This document shows positions 41,040 through 49,614 of a DNA stretch of 64,000 bases, one piece after another. Where the stretch lies: positions 1,240,001-1,304,000 of the forward strand of contig NZ_JAQZZL010000001.1 in the NCBI RefSeq assembly GCF_028745505.1, written 5' to 3'. Below the pieces are notes generated by a model. That model ran no database searches and was not told where the DNA came from. It saw only the letters and a list, made by a program, of their open reading frames with translations. The translations under genes and the position numbers were made by a program. Within the stretch, counting starts at the first letter, position 1; each line of letters opens with the position of its first letter. Source of the stretch: Lentisphaera marina (GTDB taxonomy: Bacteria; Verrucomicrobiota; Lentisphaeria; Lentisphaerales; Lentisphaeraceae).

Positions 41040-41558
41040 ATGAAAAAACTAATACTCACACTGTTCTTAACTCTACTTGTTACTTCTTGCACAGCAGCTG
41101 AAGGTTCGGGAAAAGAAGAGAAGCCAATGCAAGCTCAAACCAATTGCCCCATACGTGGTGGTGAAATCGATAAAGAAGTTTTTACCGACTATCAGGGACA
41201 ACGTATTTATTACTGCTGCCCCGGTTGCGATAAAAAATTCCTTCAGGCACCAGATAAATACCTGAACGATATGAAAGCCAAGGGTATCACGCCTGCGAAG
41301 ATTCAGACGTCCTGTCCGGTGTCAGATGAGCCTGTCACCACTGGCGACGTCATTTACAAAAGTTCAGAAGGGCCTGTGGCTCTCTGTTGTAAAAAATGTC
41401 TGCGCAAAATGCAAGCTAAGCCGGTTCCTTATCTGCTCAAGCTCAAAAAACAAGGTATCACTATCGGTGCTATAGCACAGCCTGAGGCCGACAATGGTTC
41501 TGCAAAAAAATCACACTCAGATCATTCTGATCACGATCATAGCGGGCATAAGCACTAA
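41040..41558 (+). CDS. tandem YHS-like metal-binding lipoprotein (copy 2)
   Basis: 172 residues. It has the same layout as 40493-40999: lipoprotein signal (MKKLILTLFLTLLVTSC), NCPIRGGEIDKEVFTDYQ with IYYCCPGCDKKFLQAPDKY, SCPVSDEPV with VALCCKKCLRKM, and tail HSDHSDHDHSGHKH. More than half the residues are shared with copy 1, with different codon choice (this copy is richer in G+C), so the duplication is not recent. AAGGAAA precedes the ATG. Confidence 0.8.
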   Translation: MKKLILTLFLTLLVTSCTAAEGSGKEEKPMQAQTNCPIRGGEIDKEVFTDYQGQRIYYCCPGCDKKFLQAPDKYLNDMKAKGITPAKIQTSCPVSDEPVTTGDVIYKSSEGPVALCCKKCLRKMQAKPVPYLLKLKKQGITIGAIAQPEADNGSAKKSHSDHSDHDHSGHKH

Positions 41559-41611
41559 AGCCTAAACGGCCTCACTTATCTGGGGCTATTTAGATTCAAC
41601 ATAAAAACAAT

Positions 41612-42496
41612 ATGAAAAACAATATAAAAAACATTCTCATTGTATTTGTGCTATTAGGAATGGTTCCTATTTATGCAGGCGGGAATGATAGCTACAAAGA
41701 TTTATCCCTTGAAAATTTCACTGAAGGTTGGTTCGATGATTGGGAACATAATCATTACAGTAAAAGCCAAGCCCCTTTTGTACATTTATTTCATCTAGAG
41801 CCAGCTTTCTTAGATAGAGACCTTTTTTTAGATTATAAAATAAATAATGGACAAGAAGAGAAGGAAATTGAATATGAGTTTGAGTTAGAATGGGCTCTTA
41901 CAAGCCGTATTGGTCTTGTTCTTGAAGGGCCTTATAGGATTCTTGAAGAACAAGGAGAAGATCGAGTTCGTGGCTTTGGTGATTTAGGTTTGGCTACACG
42001 CTTCTTATTACTGAGAGATTCGGATTCAATGTTGTCACTTAACGTGGGTATGGAATTCCCGACCGGAAGTAAGAGCAAAGGTTTAAGCGAAGACGAATTG
42101 GTTGTCAACACATCTTTTTCTTATTGGCAATCCTTTGGGAAGAAAGTCACTTGGAATGCTCAATTAGGCATGGAACAGGGCTTAGAAACAGAAGAAAAAA
42201 CAATCACCTATGGGACAGCATTAACCTACTCTTTAAACAGCGCAGTTACGCATGACCATACAGGAAATGCTCATAATCACCAAGGTGTACATTTCCCACA
42301 AGGAATGACTAACTTTATGCTCGAGTATTCCGGAAGGAACTCATGAAGTGGTAAAGAGCACAGCTCTGAGCTGCTTTTTGGTGTGAGTTACCTACTGACA
42401 AGCTCTTGGGAAGCTAGAGCTGCCTATGAAATACCTTTGCAAACTTCCAACGAATTAGAGGACTCCACTATTCTTAGTTTAGTCTATCACTTTTAA
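41612..42496 (+). pseudogene. outer-membrane beta-barrel protein interrupted by in-frame TGA
   Basis: Signal peptide (MKNNIKNILIVFVLLGMVPIYA) and amphipathic strands (EYEFELEWALTSRIGLVLEG, MLSLNVGMEFPTGS) typical of an outer-membrane barrel. The frame stops at TGA (42344-42346) after LEYSGRNS. Reading on in the same frame gives 49 more residues, GKEHSSELLFGVSYLLTSSW and so on, with further barrel strands, ending LVYHF just before TAA (42494-42496). A final aromatic residue is the outer-membrane insertion signal, so the true protein is about 294 residues and one base (probably TGG to TGA) has broken it. A His-rich loop (THDHTGNAHNHQGVHF) suggests a metal link. Confidence 0.8.
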
Positions 42497-42517
42497 TTTA
42501 AATACGAGATTTAAATC

Positions 42518-42625
42518 ATGAAAAAAATACTTTTAACATTGCTACTTGTCCTGCTCTTAGCTTCATGCGGAACTGTAAATAACACAGGCCAAAATAAGCA
42601 CAACCACAGTTCTTGTAAACACTAA
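42518..42625 (+). CDS. very small His-rich lipoprotein
   Basis: 35 residues. Lipoprotein signal MKKILLTLLLVLLLASCGTV, then a short mature part with NKHNHSSCKH. It resembles the end of the neighbouring metal-binding lipoproteins reduced to its signal and tail. It starts 21 bp after the barrel gene. The signal and lipobox make chance unlikely. A strong hairpin follows directly. Confidence 0.65.
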   Translation: MKKILLTLLLVLLLASCGTVNNTGQNKHNHSSCKH

Positions 42626-42626
42626 G

Positions 42627-42662
42627 GTTTAAACGGCCTTAGGAAACTAAGGCCGTTTAAAC
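42627..42662 (+). terminator. perfect 15-bp hairpin at end of metal region
   Basis: GTTTAAACGGCCTTA, 6-base loop, TAAGGCCGTTTAAAC. It closes the plus-strand run before the convergent protease gene. No T-run follows, so it may act on both strands or by another route. Confidence 0.65.
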
Positions 42663-42727
42663 TACAACAGGAAATACTAATCATGAAGCATGAGACGTAC
42701 TCAATACGTCAAAATTAAGCACTATAG

Positions 42728-45295
42728 TTAATTGCTAGGGCGAACTTGAACTTGAGGAGTAATTGCAACACGGGTACGAATTTCTTCGTAAATTGGAAGT
42801 TCTACACCTTCTGCAACTTCGAGAGATACTATTAATGCGTAAATAACAGCTTCCGTGAATTTTGCGGCATCTTTACGACAATTAACTTTTATTTCAAGTG
42901 TATCACCATCAGAAATAGCAATTGCCCTTTGACCTTCAAAAATTTCATGTTGAATAGTACCGTTTCTAACTGCTCTCCAGTCAGCTTCTTGTCTTTGTGT
43001 AGCAAGCTCTTCTCCAACCTCAAACCAAAGTTGAGCACTTCGATATCGTTGAGTAGAAGGTGCAACTGGACAAATTGAGCTCAATGTGACAGTGCATTTT
43101 CTCCATTCTACCTTTGCTCCTAATGAGGGCGGTAACGGGAGTTTAAAAACATGTGCATCTCCATCGGAGAGTGAGCCACTCCCTATTAAGGTAGCCCGTT
43201 GAGGCGTACAATCTAGGACTTTAGATATTTCTGGGAGACCGTATCCCATCCACCTTGCGACTAATTTTTTAATAACAGAAGCATCACCAGCTTCCTGAAG
43301 AATATATTTAAGGCTCTCGCCATGTCCACCCCATGAGCATCCATGTACCAGCATCGCTTTCAATAGCGGGACTGAGAGCTTTTCAAAGTCAACATCTGGA
43401 GAGTTTTCTTCAAAAAGATTCGCCGCAGAATCATAGCAAATAGCTGCAAGCCTACTGATAAGAGCGGCAGAGTTACTGGATCCACTGCAAAATTTGGTTT
43501 TAGAAAGTTCACCAAGAATACTGCTTGGTGTCGCCACTTTATTACCTGGACCACCACCTCTACCTTCGAGTGAAATTTGAGTATTCCCTGTGCCCATTGG
43601 TGCTGAGTAGAGTACTTTTCCGCCTGGATAAACTAAATCTGGTTTGATAGATCTTCGGTAACCACTTCCAAATGCAGAGACCGGACTAGGTAAATCAGAA
43701 GTAAATACATTTAATGAATAACCTAGATGATAAGTTTCACATTGATCATGATGTGATGAGCCCACGGTAAGGGCGTTAATACTTTCGGAAGGTGAAAGTA
43801 TCTTACGGTGCCGAGTATCTTCATAGAGTGTTTTTACCACTAAAGATTCCAGCTCTTCGGGAGATAAGTTTCTTATTTCATTTTCTGTAAGTCCCGTATC
43901 TATCGGGTCCGTATGGTTCCCGGAACTAATTACAAATAAAATATTGTATTTTAGGCTAAGCCAATCAAGTAGTCTTGCTAATGGACTTATTGATTGGGCA
44001 AAATGTCTACTTGTGTCGCCTATCGATAAGTTGACAATCCTAATAGTGGGATATAAGGCACCCTCACCTCCTTCACCTTCCATTATTCTTTTTACCGCTC
44101 GATGAATGTAATCCACAAAAAGGATGTCGTCTGGGATATGCTCCATACGACTACCAGAATAGACCGGTTGCATGATTGGGCGAACGTATATAGGTCTGTT
44201 GAGAGGATGAGAATTTTCTGAGAGGTCGCCATGTACGATTAATGAAGCCATCGCGGTTCCATGTTGTCGATCTATTGCCTGATATAGTGACTCCCAGTTT
44301 TCGGGGTCATCTATAATCACTCTATCTTGAAGGAGAGTATGATTTCCTAATGGCAGGCCATCAAGAATAGCTATGAGCGGGTTGCCTACAGGTAAGGTGT
44401 GATTTCCATTTGTAAAATCTTGGACGACATCTTCTTCAACACTTTTTTTATCCGTGGTAATTTGACCTGTAGGTCGAAAAAACATTACACTTTCACACTT
44501 TAAAAGATCAACATCTGGATGGGCCATGATTTTCTTGGCTTCAATCGCCGGAATTTCACCCAGAATAGAATGATAGCCAATGGAGGCGATTGTGCTTTGA
44601 GAAAGAATACTGCCCCCCAAACGGTTAATTAATTGGGAGAGGGTAGACTCGCTTTCTTGGCGTTTTTGCTCATCCTTCCTAAACCAGAGTTCTGCTTCGA
44701 AACGGACTGCGCGCTCTGGTGTATATTCTAAATCTTCGCTCCAAGCTTCAAAAACTTCTTTTTCAGCTAAACGATCCGTTATATCCCAACGACGGATGTC
44801 TTTAAGATGTAGAAAGACATCACGAAATTTAGTGAGCCCACGCTCAAAGGTCATGTCAGGATTTGCCTGGTATTGCTGCCACAATGACAACATCTGTGAT
44901 AAAGCCACACTGTTTGTCATTACAAGATAAAGGCGACCACTTAATGAGGCGCTGGGCTTTTCCGTTTTATAAAAATCTTCGTCAGGTATAATATCTTCGA
45001 GTTCTATTTCCCCCATCCATTCCAGCCCTGAAACCTTTCTAACGGCATTAGAAAAGTCGGTGATATTCCCAACTGTTTCAATAACAAGAACCTGTTCTGG
45101 ATCAATTCCTGAAGCGGTTTGTTGAATTTCGACACTTCTCGCGTCAAATGAAGCTTGTAGTTGTTGAAGTATAGGAGTTAGCCTTTGACTTTGACGGCCT
45201 AAAGAAGGGCGATGAGGTCCCCTCATGGATATTTTTCGTTTTGTACGATCTGCTGTTTCCGGTCTAGGAAACAGTAGTAGTGGGCGCTCTGCCAT
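42728..45295 (-). CDS. subtilisin-like (S8) serine protease, IetS-like
   Basis: 855 residues. The S8 catalytic triad is visible: Asp in LIAILDGLPLGNH (about residue 311), His in RQHGTAMASLIVHGD (about 344), and Ser in CSGSSNSAALISRLAA (about 605). A long N-terminal region of about 280 residues precedes the protease and a beta-rich region of about 200 residues follows. There is no signal peptide, so it is cytosolic. It follows the AAA ATPase gene by 24 bp with GGAGG before its ATG. ATPase plus cytosolic subtilase is the IetAS antiphage pair. The activating signal and target are unknown. Confidence 0.88.
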   Translation of the reverse strand: MAERPLLLFPRPETADRTKRKISMRGPHRPSLGRQSQRLTPILQQLQASFDARSVEIQQTASGIDPEQVLVIETVGNITDFSNAVRKVSGLEWMGEIELEDIIPDEDFYKTEKPSASLSGRLYLVMTNSVALSQMLSLWQQYQANPDMTFERGLTKFRDVFLHLKDIRRWDITDRLAEKEVFEAWSEDLEYTPERAVRFEAELWFRKDEQKRQESESTLSQLINRLGGSILSQSTIASIGYHSILGEIPAIEAKKIMAHPDVDLLKCESVMFFRPTGQITTDKKSVEEDVVQDFTNGNHTLPVGNPLIAILDGLPLGNHTLLQDRVIIDDPENWESLYQAIDRQHGTAMASLIVHGDLSENSHPLNRPIYVRPIMQPVYSGSRMEHIPDDILFVDYIHRAVKRIMEGEGGEGALYPTIRIVNLSIGDTSRHFAQSISPLARLLDWLSLKYNILFVISSGNHTDPIDTGLTENEIRNLSPEELESLVVKTLYEDTRHRKILSPSESINALTVGSSHHDQCETYHLGYSLNVFTSDLPSPVSAFGSGYRRSIKPDLVYPGGKVLYSAPMGTGNTQISLEGRGGGPGNKVATPSSILGELSKTKFCSGSSNSAALISRLAAICYDSAANLFEENSPDVDFEKLSVPLLKAMLVHGCSWGGHGESLKYILQEAGDASVIKKLVARWMGYGLPEISKVLDCTPQRATLIGSGSLSDGDAHVFKLPLPPSLGAKVEWRKCTVTLSSICPVAPSTQRYRSAQLWFEVGEELATQRQEADWRAVRNGTIQHEIFEGQRAIAISDGDTLEIKVNCRKDAAKFTEAVIYALIVSLEVAEGVELPIYEEIRTRVAITPQVQVRPSN

Positions 45296-45319
45296 TTTCT
45301 CTTCCTCCCTTCCTAAATG

Positions 45320-46300
45320 TTAGTTTGCTTTCACTGAACGTGCCGCCCAGGTTTTAAATGTTCTATTGATAATTTCTTTGATGTTTGAAGATGGCTGATC
45401 AAGCACATGATTTCGTAAAACCGTTGTTCCGAACTCCTCAATTTCAGCAAAATTTAAACCATGTAATTTTTTAGCGAGAGTGGATGGTGCATACTCCAGC
45501 CTGAGATCAGTCCTCTGCTGAAACCTCTCTATCCATTCAGCTATTCTCTGATGAGTAGGTTGGGGAAGATCCAGTCTAACTTGAAATCTTCGCCAAACTG
45601 CTCTATCAAGTAGTTCAGGATGATTCGTTGCACCGATGACCACCACATGACTAGGAAGTGAATCTATTTGCATTAAAAGTGAGCTTACGACACGTTTGAT
45701 TTCTCCCGTTTCATGTGTGTCACCCCGTTCTTTGCCTAGGGTTTCAAATTCATCAAAAAATAAGACACATCGTCTTGTGCATGCATGATCGATTAATTTT
45801 TTGAGTCTATTAGCAGTTTCTCCTAGATAAGTCCCGACTACGCCTTCATAACGTACAACAAAAAGAGGTACCATTAAGGATTCTGCAATAGCTTCCGCTA
45901 AGGAGGTCTTCCCATTCCCCGGAGGCCCCGTAAGTAACAACCTATTCCTAGGTTCAAGACTATATGATCTTAGCAAGTCAGCTCGATGATGCTCTTGAAC
46001 GACTTCTCTGCATATTTGCTTTAAATCATTACTGAGTATTAAATCATCGAGGCGTTTTTCTGGGATGATTTCTTGTAATAAATTATCTATTCGATGAGTT
46101 GATGTACTGGTGATAGCACTTTGTGTTGGTGGGATTTCAGCTCGTGTGTTTTTTAAAACTTCATCAATTTTATTGGCCAATACAGTATGCCGCTTAGCTC
46201 TTTCTTCAGCAATAATGGTTTCGGCCACTTTTTTAAGTCGTGTTTTATCACCGCTTAGGCCAAGTTTAATGAGGCTGACTAATAAATCTCCTCTAGCCAT
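45320..46300 (-). CDS. AAA+ ATPase, IetA-like
   Basis: 326 residues. Walker A LTGPPGNGKTSLAEAIAESL (about residue 127), Walker B RRCVLFFDEFETLGKE (about 180), sensor 1 HVVVIGATNHPE and an Arg-rich RAVWRRFQVRLDLP, the layout of the classical AAA clade. It probably senses infection or drives the protease encoded next. Its ATG shares one base with the HTH stop (TAATG), and GGAGGTC lies upstream, so the three genes form one transcript. Confidence 0.88.
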   Translation of the reverse strand: MARGDLLVSLIKLGLSGDKTRLKKVAETIIAEERAKRHTVLANKIDEVLKNTRAEIPPTQSAITSTSTHRIDNLLQEIIPEKRLDDLILSNDLKQICREVVQEHHRADLLRSYSLEPRNRLLLTGPPGNGKTSLAEAIAESLMVPLFVVRYEGVVGTYLGETANRLKKLIDHACTRRCVLFFDEFETLGKERGDTHETGEIKRVVSSLLMQIDSLPSHVVVIGATNHPELLDRAVWRRFQVRLDLPQPTHQRIAEWIERFQQRTDLRLEYAPSTLAKKLHGLNFAEIEEFGTTVLRNHVLDQPSSNIKEIINRTFKTWAARSVKAN

Positions 46301-46524
46301 TATTGACCTCCAGAAAAATTTAGCCGCCCTTGGGACCGCATTTTTTTACACAGATTATCAAATTGATTACGCGCTAATTTTGACGGAGTAGTTTTGCCGT
46401 TCTCCCAGCGGTTGATTGTTGCAAAGCTAACACCTAATTGATGAGCAAGATCTTCTTGGCTTAAGTTAAGCTGCCTCCTTACTTCCTTTACAATCTTGGA
46501 GAATTCACTGGACTTTGAACTCAT
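46300..46524 (-). CDS. XRE-family HTH regulator of the IetAS-like operon
   Basis: 74 residues. A Cro/C1-type helix-turn-helix: VRRQLNLSQEDLAHQLGVSF followed by ATINRWENGKTTPSKLA. There is no further domain. First gene of the HTH-ATPase-protease operon, so likely its repressor. A 14-bp perfect palindrome at 46589-46602 is a candidate site. Confidence 0.85.
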   Translation of the reverse strand: MSSKSSEFSKIVKEVRRQLNLSQEDLAHQLGVSFATINRWENGKTTPSKLARNQFDNLCKKMRSQGRLNFSGGQ

Positions 46525-46588
46525 TTACACCTCTATAATACGGCACCTTAGTACAATGCACTGTTTCTGTTAACACTTTCCAAGAAAC

Positions 46589-46602
46589 ATAACATATGTT
46601 AT
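46589..46602. promoter_or_regulatory. 14-bp perfect palindrome, candidate HTH operator
   Basis: ATAACATATGTTAT, 65 bp upstream of the XRE gene start. Perfect symmetry and position fit a Cro/C1-type site. A TATTAT -10-like sequence lies closer to the gene on the minus strand (46535-46540), but I see no good -35. Confidence 0.45.
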
Positions 46603-46710
46603 ATCAGGTGCAAGACACTCCCGCAATCTAATGTTGTTCATTTCATGACGGTCGTATGAAATCAGATATATATCACCTACATGTACAAAGCATTTAGCTT
46701 TTTAAATTCA

Positions 46711-46750
46711 GCCTCTCACGCCAATAAAGCGTGAGGGGCTTTTTACTTTT
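46711..46750 (+). terminator. terminator in the leader of the CobS/VWA module
   Basis: GCCTCTCACGC pairs with GCGTGAGGGGC (one G-T pair), followed by a T-rich run, only 25 bp upstream of the 46775 start. With no gene before it on this strand, it either ends a short leader RNA (attenuation) or isolates the module. Confidence 0.7.
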
Positions 46751-46774
46751 TAAACCAAAACAAGGAGAAATTCC

Positions 46775-47251
46775 ATGATTAAGATCAGCGTATCATTTAA
46801 CAAAAAGATCCCAGGTGAAGAACAGTATTCGTCACTCTGCTTTCATACAGCAATGGAACGAGAGCTCAGTGACGGATTATCAGGCTCAGATATCCAAGCT
46901 GAGATTCATCGTAGCTATCAGCTTTTGGAGAAAACTGTAGAAGCTGAAATTACTAGCTATAAGCAACGTCCGCAACTTAGTGCTCCAAACGTGCCTATGG
47001 CTACGCAAAGCCAAGCTCAGATTCCAGCTCAAACGACAAGTGTGGGCAATCCTCTAGGGCCCGGTTCTGGAGCCATTTCACAGAAGCAAATAAGCTTGAT
47101 CTGTTCCCTTGCTTCTCAACTTAAAATTGATCAACATCAACTCTGTGATGAAGCGCTTCGTCATTTCGGTAAGGCGAGTTATCACGAACTCGATAAGAAA
47201 CAAGGTTCAGCATTTATCGATATGCTTCAGCAGCGGAAACAATCAGCATGA
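46775..47251 (+). CDS. unknown protein, first gene of CobS/VWA module
   Basis: 158 residues with AAGGAG upstream. The N-terminal half is predicted alpha/beta, then a Pro/Gln/Ala-rich linker (about residues 68-100), then a compact C-terminal domain: ISQKQISLICSLASQLKIDQ and ELDKKQGSAFIDMLQQRK. That last motif (Q-K-Q-I ... L ... F ... L-x-K-x-x-A-x-x-x-I-x-x-L) resembles short helical tails found on some phage and plasmid single-strand DNA proteins; this is only a resemblance. It overlaps the next gene by 4 bp (ATGA). Confidence 0.6.
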   Translation: MIKISVSFNKKIPGEEQYSSLCFHTAMERELSDGLSGSDIQAEIHRSYQLLEKTVEAEITSYKQRPQLSAPNVPMATQSQAQIPAQTTSVGNPLGPGSGAISQKQISLICSLASQLKIDQHQLCDEALRHFGKASYHELDKKQGSAFIDMLQQRKQSA

Positions 47252-47541
47252 AGGTCGATGTACAAACCGCTTGTGCTTTTGCTCAAATGGGAGCGTTAGC
47301 TGAAGCTCGTATTCCATGTGGTCAAGGTGGCTGGAGTGAAGAACTCGATATTTACGCTCACATGGCTCGTGACTTTGAATCTCACATGAAAGCCAAAGGC
47401 TCGGCGTACTATCCCGACTATTACCAAGCCATCGATGATTGGTATGAAGAACTCAACAAGTTTTGGGAGGTTAACAAGCACAAATACCTGGTGTTCCCCG
47501 ACGGCTCTGCCAAGCGGGCGGACACTAAAACCATCGCATAA
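47248..47541 (+). CDS. small unknown protein of CobS/VWA module
   Basis: 97 residues, mostly helical, rich in Tyr and Trp (YYPDYYQAIDDWYEELNKFW). No domain recognised. Coupled to the preceding gene through ATGA and 17 bp before the ATPase gene. Confidence 0.6.
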   Translation: MKVDVQTACAFAQMGALAEARIPCGQGGWSEELDIYAHMARDFESHMKAKGSAYYPDYYQAIDDWYEELNKFWEVNKHKYLVFPDGSAKRADTKTIA

Positions 47542-47558
47542 ATAAAGGAAACTCAATT

Positions 47559-48530
47559 ATGATAAAAGAATTAGAAAGCCTCAAATCAACTCAGCTCGAT
47601 GCTGGCTTGATATTCTCAGGTACAAAATCAAACAAAACAATTACTGGCTACGATAAAGCAAACTCATTTACACCTAAAGAAGATCCTTACTACGTCTTTC
47701 ATGAGAGTAGTCGTGATGTGATCGTTTGGTTCATGAGTACATCAGATCCAATGTATTTATTTGGTCCTTGTGGCTCTGGTAAAACCAGCCTCATTAAACA
47801 AGTGGCTTCAAAGCTCAACTATCCGGTATTTGAAATCACGGGTCACTCACGTCTCGAAACTCCAGATCTCGTTGGTCATTTGTCAGTTGAAAATGGTAGT
47901 ATGGAATTCAAGTATGGGCCATTAGCACTTGCGATGAAATACGGAGGTCTTTTTCTACTTAATGAAATAGATCTGCTTGATCCCAGTACGGCTGCTGGTT
48001 TGAACACCATTCTCGATGGAGCGCCGCTCTGTATTCCTGAAAAGAACGGAGAAATTATTACTCCGCATCCTAACTTTCGTTTTGCTGCTACAGCCAATAC
48101 CAATGGCGGTAGTGATGAGAGTGGATTGTATCAGGGAACGCTAAGACAAAATCTAGCGTTTATGGATCGTTTCATTTTGTGTGAAGTCGATTATCCAGAG
48201 GAGAAAACTGAAGTTCATCTTCTAGAGAAAAGTTACCCTGCATTACCTGAAACCATTAGAACTAAAATGGTTGAGTATGCGACTGAAGTAAGGAAGCTCT
48301 TTATGGGATCAAATGAAGGTTCTCAGCTCAATAGAATCGAGGTGACATTTTCAACTCGGACTTTATTGCGCTGGGCTGACCTCACACTTCGATTTCAACC
48401 ATTAGCTGCTCAAAATATTAAGCCCGTTCATTATGCATTAGATCGTGCCTTAGGGTTTCGTGCTAATAGCTCAAGTCGAGCGACCTTACATGAACTCGTG
48501 CAAAGGATCTTTCCGACTGAAAAGAACTAA
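47559..48530 (+). CDS. CobS/MoxR-type AAA+ ATPase
   Basis: 323 residues with AAAGGA upstream. Walker A YLFGPCGSGKTSLIKQVASK (about residues 67-86), then EITGHSRLETPDLVGHLSVE, Walker B GGLFLLNEIDLLDPSTAAGL and sensor FRFAATANTNGGSD, as in CobS. Such ATPases act with a VWA partner (here 49615) to remodel or insert metal into targets. There are no cobalamin genes here, so the cobaltochelatase name should not be taken as function. Confidence 0.88.
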   Translation: MIKELESLKSTQLDAGLIFSGTKSNKTITGYDKANSFTPKEDPYYVFHESSRDVIVWFMSTSDPMYLFGPCGSGKTSLIKQVASKLNYPVFEITGHSRLETPDLVGHLSVENGSMEFKYGPLALAMKYGGLFLLNEIDLLDPSTAAGLNTILDGAPLCIPEKNGEIITPHPNFRFAATANTNGGSDESGLYQGTLRQNLAFMDRFILCEVDYPEEKTEVHLLEKSYPALPETIRTKMVEYATEVRKLFMGSNEGSQLNRIEVTFSTRTLLRWADLTLRFQPLAAQNIKPVHYALDRALGFRANSSSRATLHELVQRIFPTEKN

Positions 48531-48565
48531 AACAAATAACCCTAGTCAAATTCATCACGCACAGC

Positions 48566-48596
48566 GGTCTCTTCCTTTACAGGAGAGGCCATTTTT
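48566..48596 (+). terminator. hairpin between ATPase and DUF3150 genes
   Basis: GGTCTCTTCC pairs with GGAGAGGCC (one bulge), then ATTTTTCTT. Possible partial terminator that sets the ratio of ATPase to the downstream proteins. Confidence 0.65.
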
Positions 48597-48645
48597 CTTG
48601 CTTAAGATGAATCCCCCCTCAACACTTAAAATGAAGGTAAATATT

Positions 48646-49605
48646 ATGAATCTCAAAACTAAACCTAAAGTATTAGAATGCCTATTAGCAGTGAATCTCG
48701 ATGTACATATCTGGAGTGCTAGACGCAAACTCAGCCCTGATGACTTTACTCATGCTGAGCTCCCCCCGGAAGGCTTAGCCTCACTTGGAAGTAAAAAGAT
48801 CTGTGACCCCAAGGAACTCAAGATCTTTGGCACTCTCAAGAGCCGTGCAGTGAGCTTGCTATCCAAGAGTGGAGTACGCTTCCTCGGTGGCTGGGCAATC
48901 CCTGAAGGGAAAGCACCTGACATGATCCATCAGTTAGAAATAATCGCTAAAGAATTCATTAAAGCTAAGAATGATTTTATCAGTCGTTACGATAAAACTG
49001 TTGCTGAATGGATCAAAGGGAACCCTGGTTGGGAAAGCATTATCGCGAGCTCAACTGTGTCTGCTGACTACGTGGCTAAGCGGATCGATTTTAACTGGCA
49101 GGTCTTCAAAGTTGTGAACCCTCCAGAAATCAAAGACTCCAAAGTCAATAAAGGTCTTTCAGGTGAAGTAGCTAAGCTCGGTAACACATTATTTGATGAA
49201 GTGGCTAAGCAAGCTCAAGATACCTGGAAAAGATCATATCTTGGTAAAACTGAGATTACCCGTAAAGCATTGAGTCCTCTGAAGCAGCTTCATAGCAAAC
49301 TTACAGACCTCAGCTTTATCGAACCAAAGGTTGCGCCAGTCGCATTGCTTATTGCAACGGCTGTTACCAGCTTGCCTAAGCGTGGAGCTATTACTGGTAA
49401 CTCATTATTGAGATTAAAGGGACTCGTGAGCCTGTTGTCGGACACTGAAGCTTTGCTGAATTACGCAAAGGAAATGATGGATGGTCGAGATCAAGAAAAT
49501 GTTCTTGATAGCCTAATGAGCTCAGCACCTTCCCGTAAAACTAAACCAAAAACAAAAGAACCAGTGACCGACAAGCCGAAGCTCGTCAGTCTTGGGCTCT
49601 GGTAG
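48646..49605 (+). CDS. DUF3150-type protein of CobS/VWA module
   Basis: 319 residues from the ATG at 48646, which has AAGGT upstream. An open frame reaches back to 48460 but overlaps the ATPase gene and the hairpin. Mostly helical with KVLECLLAVNLDVHIWSARR and IASLGSKKICDPKELKIFG-like text near the start (LASLGSKKICDPKELKIFGT), as in DUF3150 proteins, which are encoded between CobS-like and VWA genes in many plasmids and phages. A Lys-rich tail ends the protein. Function unknown; a linker or substrate of the ATPase is possible. Confidence 0.8.
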   Translation: MNLKTKPKVLECLLAVNLDVHIWSARRKLSPDDFTHAELPPEGLASLGSKKICDPKELKIFGTLKSRAVSLLSKSGVRFLGGWAIPEGKAPDMIHQLEIIAKEFIKAKNDFISRYDKTVAEWIKGNPGWESIIASSTVSADYVAKRIDFNWQVFKVVNPPEIKDSKVNKGLSGEVAKLGNTLFDEVAKQAQDTWKRSYLGKTEITRKALSPLKQLHSKLTDLSFIEPKVAPVALLIATAVTSLPKRGAITGNSLLRLKGLVSLLSDTEALLNYAKEMMDGRDQENVLDSLMSSAPSRKTKPKTKEPVTDKPKLVSLGLW

Positions 49606-49614
49606 GAGATCGAT

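Noticed and set aside
42344..42346. Selenocysteine or reassigned TGA in the barrel gene
   Set aside because: No selenoprotein context, TGA is used as an ordinary stop by other genes here, and a Trp-to-stop change explains it.
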